Below are positions 12,175 through 21,529 of a stretch of 64,000 nucleotides of DNA, in pieces. The notes below the pieces were generated by a model. It saw only the letters and a list, made by a program, of their open reading frames with translations. It had not been told where the DNA came from and ran no database searches. The position numbers were made by a program, and so were the translations under genes. Position 1 is the first letter of the stretch; each line of letters begins with the position of its first letter. This stretch comes from Salvia splendens (lineage: Eukaryota > Streptophyta > Magnoliopsida > Lamiales > Lamiaceae). The stretch is from positions 21,342,293 through 21,406,292 of the forward strand of contig NC_056047.1 of the NCBI RefSeq assembly GCF_004379255.2, given 5' to 3'.

Positions 12175-12311
12175 AAATGGCAGAGCTTTCAGCCTATAAT
12201 CATCTTCAGTCGCTCCTGCTGGTCTTCTCTGCGCTCTACAAATCTTACAAAATTCGTAAAGGAACTCATACGGCCCTTCATAGCTTTTCCCGCAGTATGT
12301 AGGTAGAATCG

Positions 12312-12623
12312 CTATGACATGAGCCTCACGTCACAAGCAGTCTGTCCCGGGGTGACCACGATAGCTTGCGGTGGTTCTCCTTCGGTATGCGCATTCAGCG
12401 TACCGATCTCTGGATCTTCGTCCATGTTGGCAGCCATTCCTGGATTGCCTTCCAACAGTGGTAACTCCACGGGAATTGGTCCTTCTATGGTGTCCTGTTC
12501 TTCGTCGCTACTCGTGTCTAGGTCAGACAGAGTTGTTGACAGGCCAGAACGAGTGGTCACAAGTATGGATCCTCGCTGAAGTATCTTCGGTTTCCACGGA
12601 TTAGGATCCGAACTGCTTCTCAT
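12312..12623 (-). CDS. N-terminal gag segment of element 1, out of frame with main polyprotein
   Basis: 103 codons from an ATG at 12623. The protein is acidic and matches the N-terminus of the element 2 gag in layout: MR start, an acidic S/E stretch, a short IGTL-AH motif, then a TPG motif just before the capsid. It ends at a TAG (12312-12314). The main gag-pol frame is open from 12330 downward, so the two frames overlap by 19 bases and differ by a -1 (or +2) step. I see no convincing slippery heptamer in the overlap, so a small mutational indel is the simpler reading. If so, this otherwise intact element cannot make full gag-pol from this copy. Confidence 0.75.
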   Translation of the reverse strand: MRSSSDPNPWKPKILQRGSILVTTRSGLSTTLSDLDTSSDEEQDTIEGPIPVELPLLEGNPGMAANMDEDPEIGTLNAHTEGEPPQAIVVTPGQTACDVRLMS

Positions 12624-12712
12624 AAACTGAAACAAAAGAAAAAGAAAAAAAAAAAATTATACACAATATTTACGCCAAGTATCACACACAATAGTATATA
12701 AAACGCCATCCA

Positions 12713-12730
12713 TCCCCGGCAACGGCGCCA
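12713..12730 (-). other. Primer binding site, tRNA-Asp type
   Basis: On the minus strand the site reads TGGCGCCGTTGCCGGGGA, which fits the 3' end of plant tRNA-Asp, whose end I recall as CCCCGGCAACGGCGCCA. It is 2 bp inside the 5' LTR boundary at 12733, the usual spacing. Confidence 0.9.
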
Positions 12731-12732
12731 TT

Positions 12733-14219
12733 TGAAGAGGTTTACGAGGTGCGTAGGTGTCGTTCAAGTGAGGATATATCCTACTGGCAGGATAAAGATC
12801 CTAACTAAGCCTAGACCTCGTCTTCAAAGATTCCTCAACCCACTTCTACTGATCAGTATAGTGGAGGTAAGGGTCGAATCCCACAGAGATGGTGCGTTTA
12901 AACTACTGCGGTGATGTTTTGGAGGGTTGGTTAGCTACCACGCTCGGGTTGAGTTTCTACCTAGGCGAGTAATTAAAGGGTGGCGTCCTACTGACTAGGA
13001 TGGGGGAGCAGATCATGGAATGCAACTGTGTACGTGGAAATGAGGGGACATGGTGTAACAGAAATTGTTTGGAAAGGACGGTATTTCTATTTTTGGCTAA
13101 ACAGAATATTCAGAGTGTAGTGGAGGTAGTGGTGACTAGGCTGACAGATCTGCAGGTACAACCAGAGGTGAAGGACAAAAGAAAGCAAAAGTAAATAAAA
13201 GTAAGGTGGTCCCCAATCTGGATGTAGACATCGTCTTCTCCAACAACACAACTTAAACTCAGATAACAATTCCAGATCCAACCCGGCAAACGCAGATTAA
13301 CAACTCGCGAACACAGATCTAAAACTAAGAAATCAAATCTGAAATCAAACACTGAAACTGGACTTCTGCATGCTGGTCAACATGAAAGATCGATTCAGAA
13401 AATAAAACGAAGCCTTGCATGCAACGATCTACTTCCAGATCAAATAGTACATGTTTACCTATCCTAAAGAAATTTGTTACGTAACAGAATTTAGAGATTT
13501 AGCACTTAAAACACCGAGAAATCTTAGATCTAAGCTAACTAGACAAGGAAAGAAAAGAACACTACAATGAACGAAACGGAAATCAACTTCATAGCATTAA
13601 CACGTTCGGATATCCAAAGCAAGCATTTCAAAACAACAAAATCCCAAAATGTAACAGAAATCCAACGTAAAGACGGAGAACTAATTAAACTACGAAAGCA
13701 ATTTAAAGATTGTTTGCCACTCCGGGCGATAAAATCTCTGACTGGAACTACGATCTAGCTAACTGGAACGGACGATGACTGGAACTCGGGAACATTCTGA
13801 ACGTCAGGTGATCATGGCTCGGCGAGGCAAGAAGTGGACACGGCTGAAAGACTGAAATTACCGAGAGAACTCTCTACCTAAGGATGATGGTGAATTCCCG
13901 TGTACTTCTCTCTCCAACTTGGCTACCTTTTATAGGGAGGCTACCCTTGATTTTAGGGTAAATCCTCGCTGCAATTTGACTTCTTTGCCCTTAATTGTGG
14001 GTAATCCGTCCCAGCTATCCGTCTTCTTCATCTCAAGCCGTTTTAGCACGTATACGGATCAGTATGAGACCATGCTGGCGCTTTTTCTACCCGAACACTC
14101 CGGAACTTCCCTACTGGCCAGAACACTTATCCTGCACACTTTGAGCAACTGCTTTGCAAATATAATCATTTAAACCTGTCATACTGACCAGTAACCGAGG
14201 CCTAGAATACGACTTATCA
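12733..14219 (-). repeat. 5' LTR of element 1 (complete, 1,487 bp)
   Basis: Begins TGAAGAGG and ends GACTTATCA on the plus strand, giving TG...CA ends on either strand. It matches 1-1220 with one substitution. Flanking DNA to the right (14220 onwards) is FAR1-like coding sequence of element A. The near-identity of the LTRs indicates a recent insertion. Confidence 0.95.
13927..13934 (-). promoter_or_regulatory. TATA box in 5' LTR of element 1
   Basis: Minus-strand TATAAAAG, with the twin copy at 928-935. It lies about 290 bp from the U3 end at 14219, a reasonable position for the U3/R promoter of a 1.5-kb LTR. Transcription would run leftward. Confidence 0.6.
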
Positions 14220-14241
14220 ATATATTTTCCCATTATGTTGT

Positions 14242-15534
14242 AGGATATGTTATTCCAATTTACAACGCTGAGTTGAGGCCTTATGAAGGTCAAAAATTTT
14301 CTTCACTTGAGGAGGGAATTTCCTTTTATAAAAAGTATGCTCAAGAGGCTTGTTTTGATTGTCGAAGATTTGGAAATAGGTCTAGTGGTTGTGTTATTAC
14401 TTTTCAGTATGTTGTTTGCAACAGGCAAGGTTTTCATACAGTTGATCCGTTGGATGTTGATGTAAGTATATCTGAGGATGTGAATGTGTTAGATGATGAT
14501 GAAGTAACTTCAAAGAAGAAACGCAGACGTGGCACAAAAAGGTGTGGATGTGGAGCATGGATCAGTTTCAAGTTTTTTTTTTTTCTGATTGTGGTGTTAA
14601 ATATTATCTTGTGCATCAATTCATTGAGGAACACAATCATGCTATGGTTGACAAATATCATAAGCGATTTATGAAAGGAAATCGCAGTATGAATGATGTT
14701 CATCACAAGTTTGTTGAAGATTGCACCAAAGCTAACATCGGTCATACTTCAACTTTCAACTTATTAAAGGTGTTTTTTGGTGGTTATGATGTTGTTGGGT
14801 TTACGTTGAATGATGTTAGGAATTGTTCTCGTGATATTAAAGAGAAACTGAAAGAAGTGGATGTTCAAATGATCCTAAATTAGATGCAAGAAAAGAAGAA
14901 AATTTGTGAAGGCTTTTTTCACAAATATCAAAGGTATGTGAACTGTTTCCTATAGATATTTCAGTTTATTTGTCCTATGTTGCTCAAACAGGACGATGAC
15001 ATTCTCTGTATCTAACAAAAACACTCATGTTTAGTATATTTCAATTTTGTGTTGACATAAACTACATAGCCTTTTGACATGTTACAGATTTAGTGTTCAT
15101 ATAATTTATATAGGATATTGACATGTTATATGTTTGCAGGTTCTAACGAAGATGACAAGCTACAGATTGGTAACAAGTGTCATGGACGTTACTTTGGTCT
15201 ATATCAACGCGCTTTTAAGAATAAAAATCATCTGACTGCATTGGATAATTTGCTTGCGGGTATTGGTCCTCAAATTTTTACTGATGACACTACTGGATCT
15301 TCATCAGTTGATGAAAATGATTCCATCAAAAACATATATAGTATTGTTGTACCTGAAGAAATAACTGCACATGCTCCAGATGTGGTTAGTACAAAGGGAG
15401 GTGCAAGTGACAAGAAAAGCAGGATTAAGTCAAGCATAGAGAAAGCAATTGAAAAAGCAAGTAAACTTCATAGGCGTTGTGGAAAGTTTTATAAAGTGAC
15501 TGATCATAATGCTAGGAGTTGTGGCAGAAAGTAG
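14242..15534 (+). pseudogene. FAR1/FHY3-type (MULE transposase family) remnant, middle deleted
   Basis: After a possible splice acceptor (TTGTAG before 14242), the sequence reads GYVIPIYNAELRPYEG..., then a FAR1 DNA-binding domain with SFYKKYAQEACFDCRR, KRRRGTKRCGCGAW and HNHAM. The frame breaks in a T run at about 14572-14584 and resumes in another frame up to 14883. A separate segment, 15118-15534, has a lysine-rich tail and a knuckle-like HRRCGKF...DHNARSC, as at the C-terminus of FAR1-related proteins. The transposase core and SWIM zinc finger that should lie between are missing; only about 230 bp separates the pieces. It is therefore a dead, internally deleted copy. It could be the element's own transposase or a captured host FAR1 gene. 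I favour the former because of the neighbouring Ulp1 gene. Confidence 0.75.
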
Positions 15535-15560
15535 CCATAATTGTTCTTTTTTAACTAACA

Positions 15561-16760
15561 GAGTTTTAGTTTTAACATATGCTACAAGTTATTGACATTT
15601 TCTTATTAGTTGTTGATATTTGATTTTGCTCTCTATTGACATTCTATTGTATGATTTTATTTTTTTAATTTTAAGATTTGTTTTCTGAGTTGTACACACT
15701 TTATTCAAGTTGTTGACATTTGTGTATAAGTTGTTGACATTTCAATACAAGTTAGAGTCAGGCTTGCCTCTGTGCTCCTCGCTGATGAGGGCGTCCAGGC
15801 TGCCCCAGTCCTGCCTGGAGTGGTAATTACAATTACAATTCATGTTTTTAAGGTTAATTATAATTAAAAATTATGTCAACTATATATACTAGCCATGTCA
15901 ACAACTAATATAACTATGTCAACTATGGTGCATATCGTGTTAACGGCACATACATGTCATGTCAACTACGGTACATATCGTGTCAACTACACGTACAAGC
16001 CATGTCAACTGTGTTACAAGACATGTCATCTACACGTACAAGCCATGTCAACAACAATCAAAGTTGTTTTTTAGTTGTTAACATATGCTACAAGTTATTG
16101 ACATTTTCTTATTAATTGTTGATATTTGATTTTGCTCTCTATTGACATTCTTTTGTATGATTTTGTTTTTATAATTTTAAGATTTGTTTTTTGAGTTGTA
16201 CACACTTTATGCAGGCTGTTGACATTTGGTTATAAGTTGTTAACATTTCAATACAAGTTGGAGTCAGGCTTGCCTCTGTGCTCTTCACTGATAAGGGCGT
16301 CCAGGCTACCCCAGTCCTGCCTGGAGGGGTAATTACAATTACAATTCATGTTTTTAAGGTTAATTACAATTAAAAATTATGTCAACTATATATACTAGCC
16401 ATGTCAACAACTAATATAACTATGTCAACTATGGTGGATATCGTGTCAACGACACATACATGTCATGTTAACTACGGTACATATCGTGTCAACTACACGT
16501 ACAACCATGTCAACTGGACATAGAAACCATGTCAACAACAATTATAAGTCATGTCAACAACTATCAGAGTTGTTTTTTAGTTGTTAACATATACTACAAG
16601 TTATTGACATTTTCTTATTAGTTGTTAATATTTGATTTTGCTTTCTATTGACATTCTATTGTATGATTTTATTTTTTTAATTTTAAGATTTGTTTTCTGA
16701 GTTGTACACACTTTATTCAAGCTGTTGACATTTGTGTATAAGTTGTTAACATTTCAATCA
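15561..16760. repeat. 506-bp tandem repeat, about 2.4 copies
   Basis: The phrase ACATATGCTACAAGTTATTG recurs at 15575, 16081 and, with changes, at 16587, giving a constant 506-bp period. Each unit also has a GC-rich block (GGCGTCCAGGCT...CCTGCCTGGAG near 15790 and 16296) and many GTTGACA/TGTCAAC words. The third copy stops at about 16760. It lies exactly between the 3' ends of the convergent FAR1-like and Ulp1-like remnants. Confidence 0.85.
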
Positions 16761-16880
16761 AGTTGTTGAACTGATTAACATTTGATATAACTACTAAGTT
16801 CAAAAGTCTGAATCCACAATAACAGTTTTAAAACCCATCCAAAAAATAAGTTAACATCAAACATTAATATCACTTTTTGT

Positions 16881-17466
16881 TTACTTCTTTTTTCTACGAC
16901 TAAATAACACCGTGTACTTGTTGTTTAGCTCAAGAAATTTGTCCATGTTTGCTTTTATCCAATCATGAGCCAGTTGTAACATCGGCGACCTCTGGTTATT
17001 GTAAATTGATGAAATCATCGTGTAGCAATACCTTCCCCTGAGTATGTGGGGAATCTTTACACTACGCGCAGAGAAGCCAATATCCCATTCACTGCCTTTT
17101 TGCCAACATAGGTCTCCATGTGCCTCATCAAATAGACACCACAGTCCTTCTTTGTTCGTGCTTGTGGCCCACTCTAAAGGCAGAAAGTTGATTGAAGACT
17201 TGTTTATATTTTCTGAAATATCTAACATTTTCTTCTCTATGAAGTATGCTTCAAACATATCTTTCTGCAAAATATATAAATAACTAAATCAAACTACACA
17301 AACAAAGCATTTTAACATGATGTAGAAATTATGTCAACCAAATGTAGAGAATATGTCAATAACATAGATAAAAGCATACCATTAAACTGTGGCTTGTTGT
17401 TATCTATTATCTCAATGGTGTTTTTCTTCATCCAATATACTACAAGATAGTAATGGAAATTTGCAC
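16881..17466 (-). pseudogene. Ulp1-like (C48 family) cysteine peptidase remnant of element A
   Basis: Two exons are readable on the minus strand. The first (ending at 17380) contains HYYLVVYW, with the likely catalytic His codon at 17453-17455, and EIIDNN with the Asp codon at 17402-17404. A 115-bp intron (17265-17379, GT-AG) follows. The second exon starts at 17264 and holds LPLEWATS, the catalytic Cys in DCGVYLMRHMETY (codon 17141-17143), EWDIGFS and a C-terminal helix, ending at 16881. The Cys block is in a different frame from the sequence on both sides, so two shifts, one before and one after it, spoil and then restore the frame. Such peptidases remove SUMO-like modifiers in hosts and are carried by several MULE lineages (family knowledge). 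The 5' part of the gene is not recognisable. Confidence 0.75.
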
Positions 17467-17679
17467 AAACTGTGAAGAAGACCTGTATGACATGAAAGAT
17501 AAAATGACATTAAAGATAAAATTATATCCAAAGAACACCTGTTCATATTCTTACGTAAATGTCATTGTGAGATCTTATTACCAAATCAATTTTTCTCCAG
17601 TTGAAATCTGGTCTTCTTTGAATCTCATTATCTATCTGAGAAATGAAATTCTTCTTTGCTGTCGAAGCATCCCAATTAT
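17467..17679. other. Unassigned DNA upstream of Ulp1 remnant
   Basis: AT-rich DNA between the Ulp1-like exon and the conserved 5' segment. It may contain further decayed exons, but I cannot read a recognisable protein in it. Confidence 0.4.
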
Positions 17680-18040
17680 AGCTATGTCAATAGCCATGTC
17701 AAACAAATCATATACTCTGTTCAAACAAGCATATACTCTGTTTTATAGCTATGTCAATAGTTATTGTATGAAATGAAACACAATAAATCTATATCAATAA
17801 CTCTTTCTGGTTCAACCTACAGTCATCCTAACAACTATTCAAACAACCATATACTGTTATTATAGCTATGTCAATAGCTATTGTATGAAATGTCAATCAT
17901 ATTAAAAATTTAAACAAATCCTTAACTGGAAGGTGATGCTTCCAATTGCGATTCTACCATGGCTAATCAACAAAAAAATTCAGTAGAAATCGAATTCATA
18001 AGAAAACAAATCCAGAATTGTTTTAATACACTAAAATCGA
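17680..18040 (-). repeat. Conserved 5' segment of the MULE family, with 12-codon ORF
   Basis: The reverse complement of this stretch matches about 22195-22600 of element B2, including TTGTTGATTAG, an ATG (17958-17960) reading MVES, AGTTAAGGATTTG and the words ATTTCATACAATAGC and GTTGACAT/ATTGACAT. The short ORF (17922-17960) has 12 codons here and 25 in B2, and both end at the same TAA. The segment lies between the 5' terminus and the Ulp1 remnant, so it is probably leader and first-exon DNA of that gene. Confidence 0.6.
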
Positions 18041-18186
18041 AGCAATATACTTAAAATTTGAATCAATTGCTGAACCTGAAGAAGTCGAAACCACCGCTGA
18101 AGAAATCGGAACCACCGCTGATGTGGAACGCCGATTCTCTTCGATCGGCGCTTCAACCGATTCAGCTACAATCAGTGTTTCAACCG

Positions 18187-18394
18187 GAACCATTGTCACA
18201 GAGCTCCATTGTCAAGTCGCTGATCTCCATCCCAGATAATCGAACGACAGCCATGGTATCCGGCAGCTCTTCCCTCGTGGCATCCATTAGTTTCTCTAGT
18301 GATTCCGCAACTCTCTTGAAGGCATTCAATGGAGAAAAACAGTGGATAGTATAGCATGTCACCACATCCAATCTAAGAAACAAAATCATTGCAT
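18187..18394 (-). pseudogene. Captured DUF948-like gene fragment, copy 1
   Basis: Minus-strand reading gives AFKRVAESLEKLMDATREELPDTMAVVRL and MEISDLTMEL (two short stretches of one frame). This resembles a plant protein family annotated with DUF948 that I know only from its conserved DATREELPDTMAA...SDLTMELSDLGQEI stretch. The fragment starts at an apparent intron end and stops where the homology to 24465-24672 stops. The two copies are the same length (208 bp) and roughly 92 percent identical by eye. It is a partial exon with intron flank, not a gene. Confidence 0.55.
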
Positions 18395-18938
18395 TTTACA
18401 ACGATTACCTAAAAATTAATATAATTTCACAATTGCATTATCCTTGAAACTGAGTTCTTCATTAACATTGACTTGAATTAGAGTTTCCCCAGAATAGCTA
18501 CATGAACTGAAAAACCACTAACTAGTAGGGCTGGAATTGCAGCGCGGAAAAGCTAGGTTGCAGAAACTGTTGTAAGCAAATCAACACCAAATTAGTGCTA
18601 AGATCCCTAAATTTGAAAAACCGACGAAAATACACATTAAACAACTGAAGCTAAGAACCCTAATTTTTCAAAATGTGGAGATATTCATCACTCAGTTCAA
18701 TTAGTTTAGCTGAACAACGCAGCGAGCAATCTCCAATCAATATGAAATGAATTAATCATAAGCTGAGTAGATATTCCCCAATTATATCAAATTCAGGTAG
18801 AGAGAGAGAAATAGAGAGTACGGCGCGGACGGTGAGACTGAGAAATTGAATGTGGCATTCTCGACGGAGAGAAGAGTGAAAGAAGCGAAGCGGCGGGGAG
18901 CGGGCCGCCGGAGACTCAGCCGGCTAGGAGGGGAAACA
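18395..18938. other. Non-coding DNA within element A
   Basis: About 540 bp between the DUF948-like and sulfate-transporter fragments. It reads like captured leader or promoter DNA (a GAGAGAGAGAAATAGAGAG tract at about 18800) and has no recognisable coding segment. Confidence 0.45.
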
Positions 18939-19115
18939 ATGCCGCCATTTCCGCCGCTGGAGGTTCACAGAGTCTGCCCGCCGCCACCCAGAACCACCTC
19001 TCAGAAGCTCCGCCTCTCCGAGATATTCTTCCCCGACGACCCACTCCACAAGTTCCAAGGATCAGTCGCGGTTTTGGAAACTGATTTTGGGGCTGCAGTT
19101 CTTCTTCCCCATTAA
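18939..19115 (+). pseudogene. Captured sulfate transporter (SULTR) first-exon fragment
   Basis: From an ATG at 18939 the frame reads PLEVHRVCPPPP, then KLRLSEIFFPDDPLHKFQ. The VH-V-C-PP and LSEIFFPDDPL-F stretches are the cytosolic N-terminus of plant SULTR proteins. The reading stops before any membrane helix and runs into element sequence with a stop at 19115. The host fragment points rightward, toward the element terminus, so it would be antisense to an element transcript that starts at the right end. Confidence 0.75.
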
Positions 19116-19250
19116 AACACGAAATGACACTTATACCCCCGTGTTGACATAATGTGATAGTTGTTGACATTTAGTTAATCTTGTGGATTAGTGGTTGATA
19201 TTGCATCTCATTTCTCAATTTAGGTAAATAATCTCAACCTAACAGGACCC
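19116..19250 (-). repeat. 5' terminal sequence (type A) of MULE element A
   Basis: Nearly the same as 21110-21254 and, inverted, 21529-21660. It contains GGTGTTGACATAATGTGATAG-like and ACATTTAGTTAATCTTGTGG words and ends AACCTAACAGGACCC. The outer 60 bp or so also matches the type B ends at 19930 and 25843 (TTGAGATT.TTT...AATTGAGAAATGAGATGCAA), giving an imperfect terminal inverted repeat for the family. Confidence 0.75.
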
Positions 19251-19271
19251 TATATATATATATATATATAT
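19251..19271. repeat. (TA)n tract at element boundary
   Basis: About ten TA units between the right end of element A and the short element at 19272. Confidence 0.9.
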
Positions 19272-19587
19272 GGATGTATTCATTTCCTTTTTGTATCTTT
19301 TGTTTTTTGTTCTTTTTAATCTCAGCCCCACGATTTTGTCATCCGACGGTTAGATTGGCGCCACGTGTCATTTAATAATGCAGATTTTCAGTTGAATAAT
19401 GCACACCGACTAATAATGCCCCATTATAGTGTAATAATGCAGATTTTCAGTTGAATAATACACACCGACTAATAATGCACCATTATAGTGTAATAATGCA
19501 GATCATCTGGACCGTTGATGAATAAGATCTAACGGTCCATATTAAGAAGAATAAATGATTTAAGGGATGAATAGGAGAATAACGCTC

Positions 19588-19589
<2 letters not shown>
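19272..19589. mobile_element. Short non-coding element between (TA)n tracts, with 59-bp duplication
   Basis: Unique 0.3-kb DNA flanked by (TA)n on both sides. Ends GGATGTATTCAT and, inverted, GGGAGCGTTATTC...ATTCATCCC are only weakly similar. Inside, a 59-bp unit (TAATAATGCAGATTTTCAGT...) is present twice at about 19373-19498, with the start of a third. GATCTAACGGTCC and GACGGTTAGATTGG form a partial inverted repeat. It resembles MITE-like elements that target (TA)n, such as rice micron (family knowledge); the assignment is tentative. Confidence 0.45.

Positions 19590-19618
<29 letters not shown>
19590..19618. repeat. (TA)n tract at element boundary
   Basis: About 14 TA units between two short elements. 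Confidence 0.9.
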
Positions 19619-19622
<4 letters not shown>

Positions 19623-19902
19623 TTTGATCCATGCAAAAGCATTCTTAATACAAAAATGCAGAACCAAGCATACAAAAGTCATTTTTAGGTCATTGTAAGC
19701 TTATTTTTACGTCATTATAGTAAGGATGACATGAAATGATCTTAGCATGACCTCAAATCCAAAGTTTATAATATGACCTAAAACTGCTTTACAATGACCC
19801 TCCGTGTTTTTGTTTAATTATTGACCATTGGATTGTCAAATCTCATGGTCAGGATTTGGTCTGGATTTTGTATTGAGATCAAGTTTTGTATTGATCATTT
19901 TC
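19619..19902. mobile_element. MITE between (TA)n tracts
   Basis: The left end GGGTTTTGATCCATGCAAAA and the inverted right end AGGAAAATGATCAATACAAA share TTGATC-ATACAAAA... and CCAGACCAA/GCAGAACCAA blocks. This gives an imperfect terminal inverted repeat of about 50 bp. No coding capacity. Flanked by (TA)n on both sides. Confidence 0.6.
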
Positions 19903-19929
19903 CTATATATATATATATATATATATATA
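19903..19929. repeat. (TA)n tract at left end of B1
   Basis: About 13 TA units directly before the B1 terminus GGTTCATGATC. Confidence 0.9.
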
Positions 19930-20107
19930 GGTTCATGATCAATTGAGATTTTTTAGGCTAATTGAGAAATGAGATGAAACATCAGCCACTCATTTTTATT
20001 AAATGAGTGGTCCAGATTTTGCCACACAAAAAATATTTTTAGATTAATTTATTATGAAAGGGCAGAAGGGTAATTTCATATTTTAATTAGGGGATTCTGG
20101 TGAGGGT

Positions 20108-20639
20108 GCTGGTGTATGTCGGCTTCGTGATGTCGGCTTCGACAATGGTGGCTTCCAGCGCTTTCAGCGCGCTCCCGATCTCTGCGAAGAGCTCCGGCCG
20201 ATCGAAGCCTTGATCTGCTCCGATCCGTCTTCAATCTGATCGATGATTACCTCGTCGATCCCGCTCGGCACGCCGCTACTGATTTTGCTCGCCTCCTTCG
20301 TTCTCTGCCGCTGCTCCTTCACGTGATCCACCACGTGCCCCAATAGCGCCGTCTTGTCCATCTACATTGATCATAATCGGTCAATTTAGTGAGAATTTTG
20401 ATTCGATTTTAATTTGATTTTGATTTTGATTTTGATTTGATTCGAGAGAGAGGGAAAAATACCTTTTCGAATTTGGGGATGAGTTTGCGGAGAGTGGAGA
20501 GCTGAGCGTTGATTCTGTCTCTGCGGCGTTTCTCGACTTCGCTATGGCTTCTGGAGGCGGAAGTGGAGGCGGGAGGGAGGAGCCACAGCGGTTCGTCGGT
20601 GTGATTGAGGATTGGCCAGTAGCAATTTTCCATTGACAC
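20108..20639 (-). pseudogene. Captured bHLH transcription factor fragment with intron
   Basis: Exon 1 (20463-20639) reads SRSHSEVEKRRRDRINAQLS then TLRKLIPKFEK, the basic region and first helix. A 101-bp GT-AG intron (20362-20462) follows. Exon 2 begins MDKTALLGHVVDHVKEQR, the second helix, then an acidic IDEVIID-EDGS stretch. A frameshift near 20210 precedes FDRPELFAEIGSAL and ATIVEADI, part of the ACT-like tail typical of the bHLH30/bHLH106 group. The preserved intron shows capture from genomic DNA. The N-terminus of the host gene is mostly missing and the frame is broken, so it is not a working factor. It could still generate antisense or small RNA against the parent gene. Confidence 0.8.
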
Positions 20640-20850
20640 GCTTCAAATCGTTGCTGGAGATCGTCTCCGACGAGATCTGCAACAAGACGAGCTCGTGCAC
20701 GCTGAAGCTGCTGATGCAGATGCTGGAGGCGTTGAAGAAGTCGAGGCTGAAGGCGATCAAGGCCGGTGCGATCTGCATGTTGGTGGAACTGCGACCAGAA
20801 TCGAGCAGATCTAAATGCGAGAGGATTATGCAATTGATCAATTTTGCTTT
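20630..20850 (+). pseudogene. Captured U-box E3 ligase ARM-repeat fragment
   Basis: Plus-strand frame reads LTRFKSLLEIVSDEIC, KLLMQMLEALKKSRLKAI, AGAICMLVEL and SSRSKCERIM. This is typical of the ARM repeats after the U-box in plant PUB proteins. No U-box is present. It meets the bHLH fragment almost base to base at about 20635 with opposite polarity, so the element joined two unrelated genes head to head. Identification is from remembered family patterns. Confidence 0.6.
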
Positions 20851-21253
20851 TGTTACAGTGTTTGTCAGTTGTTGACATTTGATATATAAGCTGGTGACAC
20901 TATGATAACTATGGTGCATATCGTGTCAACGGCACATACATGTCATGTCAACTACGGTACATATCGTGTCAACTATACATACAAGCCATGTCAACTGTGT
21001 TACAAGCCATGTCAACTACACGTACAACCATGGCAACTGCACATAGAAACCATGTCAACAACAATTATAAGTCATGTCAACTAGACATACAAGCCATGTC
21101 AACAATCCGACACATTAAAACACAAAATGACACTTATACGCCCGTGTTGACATAATGTGATAGCTGTTGACATTTAGTTAATCTTGTGGATTAGTGGCTG
21201 ATATTGCATCTCATTTCTCAATTTAGCTAAATAATCTCAACCTAACAGGACCC

Positions 21254-21255
<2 letters not shown>

Positions 21256-21296
<41 letters not shown>
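21256..21296. repeat. (TA)n tract at 5' end of B1
   Basis: About 20 TA units between the B1 terminus and the small MITE at 21297. Confidence 0.9.
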
Positions 21297-21298
<2 letters not shown>

Positions 21299-21435
21299 TG
21301 ACCTAATAACCTATCATTTTATGGGTCAAAAATATCATTTTTACTAAAAATGATATTTATACACTATAAAATGATATTCTATTTTATAAAATGATATATT
21401 TCGTCTATAAAATGATAGGTTATTAGGTTATCACC
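21297..21435. mobile_element. 139-bp MITE with long terminal inverted repeat
   Basis: Starts GGTGACCTAATAACCTATCA and ends with the near-exact inverse TGATAGGTTATTAGGTTATCACC shape, giving an inverted repeat of about 26 bp with ATAAAATGATA repeats inside. It lies in the TA-rich gap between B1 and B2. A short unique remnant (21436-21468) follows it. Confidence 0.75.
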
Positions 21436-21464
21436 ATAAATATGGGTTATCATATGATCACATC

Positions 21465-21468
<4 letters not shown>

Positions 21469-21526
<58 letters not shown>
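21469..21526. repeat. (TA)n tract at 5' end of B2
   Basis: About 29 TA units, the longest such tract in the window, directly before the B2 terminus. Confidence 0.9.

Positions 21527-21529
<3 letters not shown>

Larger units (their letters stand above)
1..14219 (-). mobile_element. Athila-like Ty3/gypsy LTR retrotransposon (element 1), left end cut by window
   Basis: Two near-identical copies of one sequence (1-1220 and 13000-14219) bracket a minus-strand gag-pol frame in the gypsy order protease, reverse transcriptase, RNase H, integrase. A tRNA-Asp-type primer site lies at 12713-12730 and a long extra ORF lies between pol and the 3' LTR. The extra downstream ORF and the Asp primer are typical of the Athila/Tat branch of Ty3/gypsy elements (family knowledge). 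The LTR runs TG...CA from 12733 to 14219, 1,487 bp. The left copy lacks its first 267 bp because the window begins inside it, so the target duplication cannot be tested. The element sits directly beside the MULE material starting at 14220 and probably inserted into it. Confidence 0.93.
14220..19250 (-). mobile_element. MULE-like element A (two-gene remnant), left end lost or interrupted by element 1
   Basis: The right end at 19250 carries the same terminal sequence (AACCTAACAGGACCC, then TA repeats) as the 5' ends of B1 and B2. Inside are a FAR1-type gene remnant on the plus strand and a Ulp1-type peptidase remnant on the minus strand, converging on a 506-bp tandem repeat. This is the pattern of MULEs that carry a mudrA/FAR1-type transposase plus a second gene. 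Two host fragments (DUF948-like and sulfate transporter) lie between the Ulp1 gene and the right end. No left terminus is visible. Element 1 abuts at 14219, so the rest is probably beyond the window. The strand is given with the 5' end at the right, judged from the conserved 5' segment shared with B2. Confidence 0.65.
19930..21254 (-). mobile_element. Pack-MULE-like element B1 carrying bHLH and U-box fragments
   Basis: The left end (19930-20076) matches, inverted, the right end of B2 (25697-25843). The right end (about 21110-21254) matches the type A 5' ends. The element is thus complete, 1.3 kb, with its 5' end at the right. It carries a bHLH gene fragment with an intron, an abutting U-box/ARM fragment on the other strand, and a TGTCAAC-rich block (about 20870-21110). 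It has no transposase and must rely on a helper. Host duplications cannot be seen because both flanks are TA repeats. Confidence 0.7.
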
